Both the position numbers and the translations under genes were made by a program. This document shows, in pieces, positions 1 through 4,989 of a DNA stretch of 5,702 nucleotides. The stretch's first letter is position 1. Each line of letters opens with the position of its first letter. Source of the stretch: Glacieibacterium sp964246975 (GTDB taxonomy: Bacteria; Pseudomonadota; Alphaproteobacteria; Sphingomonadales; Sphingomonadaceae). The notes under the pieces were generated by a model. That model did not search any database, was not told the origin of the DNA, and saw only the letters and a list, made by a program, of their open reading frames with translations. The stretch is taken from NCBI GenBank assembly GCA_964246975.1, contig CAXTSL010000122.1, positions 1 to 5,702 of the forward strand. Direction: 5' to 3'.

Positions 1-2098
1 CGATATTGGTGATCTTGATCATCGGGTTGACCGCCGGGCCGGCGGTGTCCTTGTACGGATCGCCGACGGTGTCGCCGGTGACCGCCGCCTGGTGCGCGGG
101 GCTGCCCTTGCCGCCGTACGCACCCTGCTCGATGACCTTCTTGGCATTGTCCCATGCACCGCCGCCGCTGGTCATCGAGATCGCGACGAACAGCCCCGAG
201 ACGATGACGCCCATCAGCAGCGCGCCGAGCGCCGCGAAGCCGTTGCCCTGCCCGGCGACGGCGGTGATCGCGAAATACACCACGACGGGCGCGAGGACCG
301 GCAGCAGCGACGGCACGATCATCTCGCGGATCGCACCGGCCGTCACGAGGCTGACGGTGCGGGCGTAGTTCGGACGCGCGGTGCGCGCGATGATCGCCGG
401 GCCGTTCTCGCGGAACTGCGCGCGGATGTCCTGCGCCACCGCCGCCGCCGTCCGCCCGACCGCCGTCATCGCCATGCCGCCGAACAGATAGGGCAGCAGC
501 GCGCCGAGCAGCAGCCCGACGACGACATAGGGGTTCGACAGCGAGAAATCGACCGGCACGTCGACGAAGAAGCGCCGCAGATCCTCGGTGAAGGTGGCGA
601 ACAGCACCAGTGCCGCAAGGCCCGCCGAGCCGATCGCATAGCCCTTGGTGACCGCCTTGGTGGTGTTGCCGACCGCGTCGAGCGCATCGGTGCGTTCGCG
701 GACCTCATGGTCGAGCTGCGCCATCTCGGCGATGCCGCCGGCGTTGTCGGTGACCGGGCCATAGGCGTCGAGCGCCACGACCATGCCCGCCAGCGCGAGC
801 ATCGAGGTCGCGGCGAACGCCAGCCCGATCAGCCCCGCCAGCTGGTACGCGCCGATGATCCCGGCGACGATGACGAGCGTCGGCAGCGCGGTCGACTCCA
901 TGCTGACCGCGAGACCCTGGATGACGTTGGTGCCATGGCCGCTGTCGCTCGCCTTGGCGATCGACTGGACGGGGCGATAGTTGGTGCCGGTGTAATATTC
1001 GGTGATCCAGACGATGAGGCCGGTCACCGCGAGGCCGATCAGCATGCAATAGAACAGCAGCCGCCCGGTGAACGCCGTGCCCGCCGCCGTGACGCTCGCG
1101 GTGTCGGTGCTCGTCGCCTCGGCGGCGCTGCCGATGACGGCGTTCATGTCGGGGAAGATCGCCTGCGTCGCGAACCACAGCGCCGGGATCGACAGCAGCG
1201 CGGTGACGATGAAGCCCTTGTAGAGCGCCCCCATGATCGAGCCCGACTTGCCAAGCCGGACGAAATAGGTGCCGATCACCGAGGTCAGGATGCAGACGCC
1301 GCCCGCGAGCAGCGGCAGCGTCATCAGCCGCGCCGCGTCCGCGCCGCTGACCAGCAGGGCGACGAGCACCATCGTCGCGCCCATCGTCACGACGTATGTC
1401 TCGAACAGGTCGGCGGCCATGCCGGCACAGTCGCCGACATTGTCGCCGACGTTATCGGCGATGACGCCGGGGTTGCGGTCGTCGTCCTCGTCGAAGCCCA
1501 ACTCGTTCTTGCCGACCATGTCGGCACCGACATCGGCGGCCTTGGTGAAGATGCCGCCACCGAGGCGCGCGAAGATCGAGATCAGCGACGCGCCGAAGCT
1601 CAGCGCGACGAGCGCGTTGATCATCGGGCGACCCGTCGCAGCGAAGCCCATGTAGTTGGTCAGCACGTAGAAATAGCCGGCGATGGCGAGAAGGGCCAAG
1701 CCCGCCACCAGCATGCCGGTGATCGCGCCCGAGCGGAACGCCATGGTCAGCCCGGCCTGCAGCGTGCTGCGCGCCGCCTCGGCGGTGCGGACGTTGGCGC
1801 GCACCGATATGTTCATGCCGATGAAGCCGGTGACGCCGCTCAGCACCGCGCCGATGACGAAGCCGATGGCGGGGACCGCGCCGAGAAAGACCGCGACGAG
1901 GACGGCGACGATGACGCCGACGATGCCGATCGCGACGTACTGCTTCTGGAGATATGCCGCCGCACCCTCCTGGATCGCCGCAGCGATATCCTGCATGCGC
2001 TGGTTGCCGGGGCTGGCCGACAGGATCTGGCGCGCGGTGACGAGGCCGTACACGACGGCGGCGAGCCCGCACAGGATGGCGAGCAGGACCATGTTCAT
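1..2098 (-). CDS. hppA: Membrane-bound proton-translocating pyrophosphatase, K+-independent type (3' end beyond window)
   Basis: Integral-membrane pyrophosphatase that hydrolyses cytoplasmic pyrophosphate and pumps H+ across the inner membrane. 699 residues are in the window. They end in KDTAGPAVNPMIKITNI, close to the usual C-terminus, so probably only about 10 residues and the stop are missing. Catalytic motifs are intact: GGGIFTKAADVGAD (K186, D189, D193) with K197; DNVGDNVGD at 215-223 followed by CAGMAADLFETY; GGGAWDNAKK (W649, D650, N651); and GDTVGDPYKD near 675-684. Residues 477-484 read GNTTKAVT. Lys at 481 and Thr at 484 are the family signature of K+-independent pumps; K+-dependent ones have Ala at the Lys position. 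Many hydrophobic segments fit the usual 16 helices. The start is the ATG at 2098, giving MNMVLLAILCG, with an AGGGG ribosome site 9 nt upstream; the ATG two codons later is worse spaced. It lies 120 bp downstream of thiL on the same strand, so it may share the operon or have its own promoter. H+ rather than Na+ pumping is inferred from the K+-independent signature. Confidence 0.97.
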   Translation of the reverse strand, partial: MNMVLLAILCGLAAVVYGLVTARQILSASPGNQRMQDIAAAIQEGAAAYLQKQYVAIGIVGVIVAVLVAVFLGAVPAIGFVIGAVLSGVTGFIGMNISVRANVRTAEAARSTLQAGLTMAFRSGAITGMLVAGLALLAIAGYFYVLTNYMGFAATGRPMINALVALSFGASLISIFARLGGGIFTKAADVGADMVGKNELGFDEDDDRNPGVIADNVGDNVGDCAGMAADLFETYVVTMGATMVLVALLVSGADAARLMTLPLLAGGVCILTSVIGTYFVRLGKSGSIMGALYKGFIVTALLSIPALWFATQAIFPDMNAVIGSAAEATSTDTASVTAAGTAFTGRLLFYCMLIGLAVTGLIVWITEYYTGTNYRPVQSIAKASDSGHGTNVIQGLAVSMESTALPTLVIVAGIIGAYQLAGLIGLAFAATSMLALAGMVVALDAYGPVTDNAGGIAEMAQLDHEVRERTDALDAVGNTTKAVTKGYAIGSAGLAALVLFATFTEDLRRFFVDVPVDFSLSNPYVVVGLLLGALLPYLFGGMAMTAVGRTAAAVAQDIRAQFRENGPAIIARTARPNYARTVSLVTAGAIREMIVPSLLPVLAPVVVYFAITAVAGQGNGFAALGALLMGVIVSGLFVAISMTSGGGAWDNAKKVIEQGAYGGKGSPAHQAAVTGDTVGDPYKDTAGPAVNPMIKITNI

Positions 2099-2107
2099 TC
2101 GTTCAAA

Positions 2108-2112
2108 CCCCT
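2108..2112 (-). promoter_or_regulatory. Ribosome binding site of hppA
   Basis: On the minus strand this reads AGGGG, with 9 nt to the ATG at 2098. It favours that ATG over the in-frame ATG at 2092. The rest of the 120-bp gap up to the thiL stop shows no T-tract terminator. It holds a perfect 12-bp palindrome, CGGCGCGCGCCG (2118-2129), whose meaning in such GC-rich DNA is uncertain. Confidence 0.6.
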
Positions 2113-2218
2113 GATACCGGCGCGCGCCGACGACGATGCGCGGCCCCGGCGAGACGATGTTGCGGGGGCGCTTTGGCAAATGTGACAGCGGAAGGCAAGC
2201 GCGCGCGTGCGCCGCCGC

Positions 2219-3307
2219 TCAATGTTCATAGCCGAGTCGCGTCGGCGTCAGGACCGTGCCGCCGTCGCCCGTGACGGTCAGCCCCGCCCCCGCGACGACG
2301 ATGCCGACGCGCGTCAGCGGCACCCTCGTGGTCGCCAGCGCGGGCGCATCGGCGTGCGGCGGCGCGGTGAACAGCAGTTCATAATCGTCGCCCGCGCTCG
2401 CGAGGTCGAGCCGCCCCGCGTCGTTCGCGGGCGTTCGCGCTGCGGCGGCGGGCGAAACGGGGAGGGCTGTCAGGTCGAGCGCGATGCCGACCCCGCTTGC
2501 AGCGGCGAGGCGCTCGGCGTCGATGAGCAGGCCGTCGGAGATGTCCATGCAGGCGGTCGCGGTGCCGATGAGCGCGCGGCCGAGGGCGAGGCGGGGGTCG
2601 GGGCGGCGGTAGCGGGTCAGGAGGTGCTTGGTCTGGCGGTCCGGCCTTACCGCTTCCTGCTCCTCCCCCTCTTCAGGGGGAGGTGGCGCGAAGCGACGGA
2701 GGGGGTTTTCCCGCGCCCGAAGGCCCCCTCCGTCGGCTGCTCCGCCACCTCCCCCGGAAGAGGGGGAGGTGCCAGAAGCATCGAAGGTGTGCCCCCGCGC
2801 CGCCGCCAGCCCCAGCCCCGCGTCGCCGATCGTCCCCGACACCCACACCGCGTCGCCGACCGACGCCCCGCCGCGCCCCAGGGCACAGCCGCGCTCGACC
2901 GTCCCCACCGCCGTCAGCCCCAGCACGCAACCGCCGCGCCAACTTACCGTGTCGCCGCCGAGCAGCGCGATCTCGAAATGCGCCAGCCCGCGCGCCAGTC
3001 CGGCCACGAACCCCCGCACCCAGTCGTCGTCGCACGCCGCCCCCAGCGTCAGCCCGAGCAGCACGCCGACCGGTGCCGCGCCCATCGCCGCAAGGTCCGA
3101 CAGATTCACCGCGAGCAGCTTCCACGCGACATCCGACGGCGGGTCGTGGGGCAGGTAGTGGACGCCCTCGGCCAGCGTGTCGTGCGTCAGGACGACCTCG
3201 CGCCCGAGCGGCGGCAGCCACACGGCGGCGTCGTCTTGCAGCCCCCGCGCCGCGCGATGCGTCGCCAGCGGCGCGAGCAAGTCGGCGATCAGCGCGCGTT
3301 CGCGCAT
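2219..3307 (-). CDS. thiL: Thiamine-monophosphate kinase with an in-frame palindromic insert
   Basis: Cytoplasmic ATP-dependent kinase that phosphorylates thiamine monophosphate to thiamine diphosphate, the last step of thiamine cofactor synthesis; PurM/AIR-synthase fold. Mg/ATP motifs are all present: GLQDDAAVW (D25, D26), LTHDTLAEGVH (D43), AVNLSDLAAMGA (D71), LLGGDT (D119), DISDGLLID (D255, D258) and SAGDDYELLF (D307, D308). The protein is 362 residues, longer than the family norm of about 320-325. The excess maps to residues about 177-219, between the conserved GTIGDAGLGLAAARG and LLTRYRRPDPRLALG blocks. That stretch is Gly-, Pro- and Glu-rich, unlike any ThiL, and is encoded by the 128-bp palindrome at 2652-2779. 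Without it the length would be about 319, so the element adds to an otherwise complete enzyme. The insertion lies where ThiL proteins have a variable surface loop, so activity is probably kept (inference). Start ATG at 3307 has an AGGGAG site about 9 nt upstream. It follows nusB, with the 76-bp palindrome between them. Confidence 0.95.
   Translation of the reverse strand: MRERALIADLLAPLATHRAARGLQDDAAVWLPPLGREVVLTHDTLAEGVHYLPHDPPSDVAWKLLAVNLSDLAAMGAAPVGVLLGLTLGAACDDDWVRGFVAGLARGLAHFEIALLGGDTVSWRGGCVLGLTAVGTVERGCALGRGGASVGDAVWVSGTIGDAGLGLAAARGHTFDASGTSPSSGGGGGAADGGGLRARENPLRRFAPPPPEEGEEQEAVRPDRQTKHLLTRYRRPDPRLALGRALIGTATACMDISDGLLIDAERLAAASGVGIALDLTALPVSPAAAARTPANDAGRLDLASAGDDYELLFTAPPHADAPALATTRVPLTRVGIVVAGAGLTVTGDGGTVLTPTRLGYEH
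2652..2779. repeat. 128-bp palindromic element inserted in frame within thiL
   Basis: Near-perfect nested inverted repeat. The main stem pairs 2662-2688 with 2743-2769 (26 of 27 positions; the mismatch is A2675 opposite G2756). Inside it a perfect 12-bp stem, CGACGGAGGGGG at 2694-2705, pairs with 2724-2735 around an 18-nt loop. A weaker outer extension pairs 2652-2664 with 2767-2779 (10 of 13). Each main arm is also a hairpin of its own: CCTCCCCCT (2662-2670) with 2675-2683, and 2748-2755 with 2762-2769. The element can therefore fold as one long hairpin or as three short ones. No stop codon occurs in any plus frame or in two minus frames; the only stop is the TGA over 2673-2675 in the third minus frame. 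It supplies about 43 residues of ThiL. No target-site duplication is visible at the edges. It resembles in kind the coding-sequence palindromes known from Rickettsia (RPE), but no sequence relation is claimed. Exact ends are uncertain by a few bases. Confidence 0.88.
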
Positions 3308-3334
3308 TTGTGCCCGCTCCCTCTCGTTTATGCG

Positions 3335-3410
3335 CCGTCATGCTGGCGCACGCCAGCATCCATCCATCCGCGCGCGGAAAGCTGGATGCTGGCGTCCGCC
3401 AGGATGACGG
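3335..3410. repeat. Composite REP-like palindrome, copy A (76 bp), between nusB and thiL
   Basis: Two 28-bp halves in inverted orientation, 3335-3362 and 3383-3410, match at 26 of 28 positions around a 20-nt spacer. Each half is itself a small hairpin: ATGCTGGCG at 3340-3348 faces CGCCAGCAT at 3351-3359 perfectly, and 3386-3394 faces 3397-3405 with one mismatch. It starts 13 bp after the nusB stop and ends 27 bp before the thiL start. There is no T-tract, so it is not a standard intrinsic terminator. It is the shortest of three related copies; its spacer is 18 nt shorter than in the other two. Confidence 0.9.
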
Positions 3411-3423
3411 GGGTTCTAAGCCG

Positions 3424-3891
3424 TCACCCCCGCACCCGCCGCGCCACGGTATCGAGCAGCGCGTTGACGAACCCCGCCTCGCGCGCCTCGTAGAAGGCGT
3501 GCGCGACATCGACATATTCGTCGACGACCGCTGCGGCGGGCACGTCGGGCCGCGCGATCAACTCATAGACGCCGGCACGCAGCAGCGCGCGCATCGGCCG
3601 GTCGAGGCGATCGAGCGCCCAGCCTTCCGCCAAAGCGCCCGTAACATGGCCGTCGATCTCGGCGGCGCGCGCGCCCGCGCCCGCGACGACATCGTTGAAA
3701 AAGTCGATGTCGGCCTCGCGGTACTCGGCCCCCTCGATGGTCTGGCCGAGGCGGTGGCGGTGGAACTCGTGGAGCAGCGCGGGGACGCTGCCGCCCTGCA
3801 TCTCGCGCTGGTACAACGCCTGCACCGCCGCCAGCCGCGCCGCCGATCGCGCGTTGCCGGTGCGCGGCTTCTTCTTGGGGGAACTTGCCAT
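3424..3891 (-). CDS. nusB: Transcription antitermination factor NusB
   Basis: Small all-helical RNA-binding protein. With NusE (ribosomal protein S10) it binds boxA RNA and supports antitermination of rRNA transcription. At 155 residues it is of family length. Recognisable blocks are the N-terminal RSAARLAAVQALYQ (about 15-28), the central RPMRALLRAGVYEL, and the C-terminal VVDEYVDVAHAFYEAREAGFVNALLD. A lysine-rich start (MASSPKKKPRTGNAR) precedes the first helix, as in many alphaproteobacterial NusB proteins. Start ATG at 3891 is the only suitable Met; no strong Shine-Dalgarno is seen ahead of it. The ribH stop is only 33 bp upstream, so translational coupling or shared transcription is likely. 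ribH-nusB adjacency is widely conserved in bacteria, which supports both calls. Confidence 0.97.
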   Translation of the reverse strand: MASSPKKKPRTGNARSAARLAAVQALYQREMQGGSVPALLHEFHRHRLGQTIEGAEYREADIDFFNDVVAGAGARAAEIDGHVTGALAEGWALDRLDRPMRALLRAGVYELIARPDVPAAAVVDEYVDVAHAFYEAREAGFVNALLDTVARRVRG

Positions 3892-3924
3892 CGCGGTGGC
3901 GTGTAGCCCGCCCCGCCTGCCGTG

Positions 3925-4353
3925 TCACCGTGCGGGCGCGAACCGCTCCCCGACCGCCAGCATCGCCAGCGCCGCCTTCGCCGCCTCGCCGCCCTTGTCC
4001 TTCTCCGAGATCCGCGCGCGCGCCCACGCCTGCGCCTCGGTCTCGACGGTCAGGATGCCGTTGCCGATCGCCAGCCCGTCGAGGCTGAGCGCCATCAAGC
4101 CGCGCGCGCTCTCGCCCGCGACGATCTCGAAATGCCAGGTCTCGCCCCTGATCACGGTGCCGAGCGCGACAAAGGCGTCGAACTGCCCGCTTTCGCTGGC
4201 GCGCGCCACGGCGGCGGGGATTTCGAGCGCGCCGGGCACGGTCAGCGTCTCGTGCGTCGCGCCGCCCGCCTCGAGCGCCGCGCGCGCGCCGTCGAGGAGG
4301 GCGTCGGCGAGCGCGGCGTAGAAGCGGGCTTCGACGATGAGGACGTGGGGCAT
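3925..4353 (-). CDS. ribH: 6,7-dimethyl-8-ribityllumazine synthase
   Basis: Penultimate riboflavin enzyme. It condenses 5-amino-6-ribitylaminouracil with 3,4-dihydroxy-2-butanone 4-phosphate (the RibB product) to give 6,7-dimethyl-8-ribityllumazine. At 142 residues it is complete and in the usual range for alphaproteobacterial forms. Motifs are IVEARFY with substrate-stacking F11, VPGALEIP (39-46), ALGTVIRGETWHFE (63-76) containing the phosphate-binding RGET and catalytic-position H74, GNGILTVET (97-105), and KGGEAAKAALAML near the C-terminus. Oligomeric state cannot be told from the sequence. Start ATG at 4353 has a GAGG ribosome site 7 nt upstream (4361-4364). It lies 33 bp ahead of nusB and downstream of palindrome copy B, which separates it from the GIY-YIG gene. 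Confidence 0.97.
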   Translation of the reverse strand: MPHVLIVEARFYAALADALLDGARAALEAGGATHETLTVPGALEIPAAVARASESGQFDAFVALGTVIRGETWHFEIVAGESARGLMALSLDGLAIGNGILTVETEAQAWARARISEKDKGGEAAKAALAMLAVGERFAPAR

Positions 4354-4374
4354 GAGGGAACCTCGTTAGTTATA

Positions 4375-4472
4375 CGCCGTCATGCTGGCGAACGCCAGCA
4401 TCCAGTGTGCGGCAGGCGAGCAAATGGCCGCTCGCGGGCAAGTGGATGCTGGCGTTCGCCAGCACGACGGCG
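4375..4472. repeat. Composite REP-like palindrome, copy B (98 bp), between the GIY-YIG gene and ribH
   Basis: Halves 4375-4404 and 4443-4472 are inverted copies matching at 29 of 30 positions (mismatch A4382 versus C4465), separated by a 38-nt spacer. Each half can form its own hairpin through ATGCTGGCG / CGCCAGCAT-type arms. The spacer contains a further 6-bp hairpin, GCGAGC (4416-4421) with GCTCGC (4430-4435). The element ends 21 bp before the ribH start, just outside its ribosome site, and begins 41 bp after the GIY-YIG stop. It has the same total and spacer length as copy C, and shares GCCGCTCGCGG at the same spacer position. Confidence 0.92.
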
Positions 4473-4513
4473 GGAAGATCGTAGCCACAGGACTTGCTGC
4501 AAGCGAACGCCAA

Positions 4514-4855
4514 TCACGTGGTACTGCACCGCCCCGCGAGCGGTTCGTACCCGAATCGCACCGCCAAATCCTGCCAATACGGATTTTGCGCCTCGATAGT
4601 CTCGACCTTCCAAGTCCGCTTCCACGTCTTCATCGTCTTCTCGCGCGCAATCGCGGCCTCAATACCGTCGTGATGTTCCCACCAGACGAGCATTTTCACG
4701 TCGTAGCGTAACGTGAACCCGGACTTTGCGCCGGTTCGATGTTGGCCGACGCGCACGATGAGGTCCGAGGTGACCCCGAGATAGAGGGTACCGCGCGGCT
4801 GGCTCGCCATGATGTAGACGAAGCCGCCCTTGTCGAGGCGGGACAGCGAGCGCAT
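4514..4855 (-). CDS. Small single-domain GIY-YIG nuclease family protein
   Basis: A 113-residue stand-alone GIY-YIG domain of the UvrC N-terminal/URI type common in Alphaproteobacteria. Visible motifs are FVYIMAS (12-18; the Y14-I15 'GIY' strand), GTLYLGVTSDL (22-32; the Y25-L26-G27 'YIG' strand), R35 in the conserved Arg position, QHR (38-40), AAIAREKTMKTW with E72 as the likely metal-ligand Glu, and a TWKVETIEAQNPYWQDL ending typical of this subfamily. No DNA-binding domain is attached. The final GYEPLAGRCSTT looks like a short variable tail. Start ATG at 4855 gives an 11-residue lead-in; its ribosome site directly abuts palindrome copy C. The gene sits between ribBX and ribH and is bracketed by palindromes C and B, which suggests a later insertion into the riboflavin cluster (inference). 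Substrate is unknown. Related single-domain proteins are variously proposed to act in repair or as site-specific nucleases. Confidence 0.9.
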   Translation of the reverse strand: MRSLSRLDKGGFVYIMASQPRGTLYLGVTSDLIVRVGQHRTGAKSGFTLRYDVKMLVWWEHHDGIEAAIAREKTMKTWKRTWKVETIEAQNPYWQDLAVRFGYEPLAGRCSTT

Positions 4856-4862
4856 CCCTTTA

Positions 4863-4868
4863 CCCTAT
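4863..4868 (-). promoter_or_regulatory. Ribosome binding site of the GIY-YIG gene, touching the repeat edge
   Basis: The minus strand reads ATAGGG with 7 nt to the ATG at 4855. The next base upstream, 4869, is the last base of palindrome copy C. A hairpin formed by the repeat in the mRNA would end immediately beside the ribosome site. Confidence 0.5.
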
Positions 4869-4966
4869 CCCCGTCATGCTGGCGAACTTCAGCATCCACC
4901 TGTCCCCGCGCGGCCACCCAGCCGCTCGCGGCGCGTTGGATGCTGGCGTCCGCCAGCATGACGGGG
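4869..4966. repeat. Composite REP-like palindrome, copy C (98 bp), between ribBX and the GIY-YIG gene
   Basis: Halves 4869-4898 and 4937-4966 are inverted copies matching at 27 of 30 positions around a 38-nt spacer. The right half is a clean hairpin (ATGCTGGCG 4940-4948 with CGCCAGCAT 4951-4959). The left half carries two changes (4888-4889, TT where copy B has GC) that weaken its own hairpin. The spacer contains GCCGCTCGCGG at 4921-4931, six bases from the right half, exactly as in copy B. The element begins 23 bp after the ribBX stop. No T-tract follows. Confidence 0.92.
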
Positions 4967-4989
4967 GAAGTCTGGTGCGCACACACCCC

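Noticed and set aside
92..2185. 697-residue plus-strand open frame covering the whole hppA region
   Set aside because: It is exactly antisense to a clearly recognisable pyrophosphatase. Its Arg/Asp/His-rich translation is typical of the reverse strand of GC-rich coding DNA and shows no domain.
2099..2218. Promoter for hppA in the thiL-hppA gap
   Set aside because: A TTGCC-like hexamer near 2197 has no convincing -10 partner at the right distance; not supportable from sequence alone.
2673..3515. 280-residue minus-strand frame overlapping thiL and nusB
   Set aside because: Out-of-frame shadow of thiL running through palindrome A; its Arg/Ala/Gly-rich translation matches nothing recognisable.
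2207..3906. Long plus-strand open frames (428 and 407 residues) opposite thiL and nusB
   Set aside because: They are antisense to well-supported genes, have low-complexity Arg/Pro/Ala translations, and are partly made of palindrome sequence.
4495..4512. Possible decayed extra half-unit (TGCTG...GCGAACGCCA) next to palindrome B
   Set aside because: Only a 10-base and a 5-base piece match the repeat half; too little to call a copy, though it may be a remnant.
3335..4966. Composite palindromes as intrinsic terminators
   Set aside because: No run of T follows any of the three on the transcribed strand, and downstream genes keep the same orientation.
3335..4966. The three repeats as a CRISPR-like array
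   Set aside because: Spacing is by whole genes, the repeats are long nested palindromes, and no cas gene is present.
4380..4986. Small open frames through palindromes B and C (for example plus 4382-4711, minus 4696-4986)
   Set aside because: Their N-termini are translations of the repeat (MLANASIQ-like) and the rest is antisense or frame-shifted GIY-YIG gene; a common source of false gene calls.
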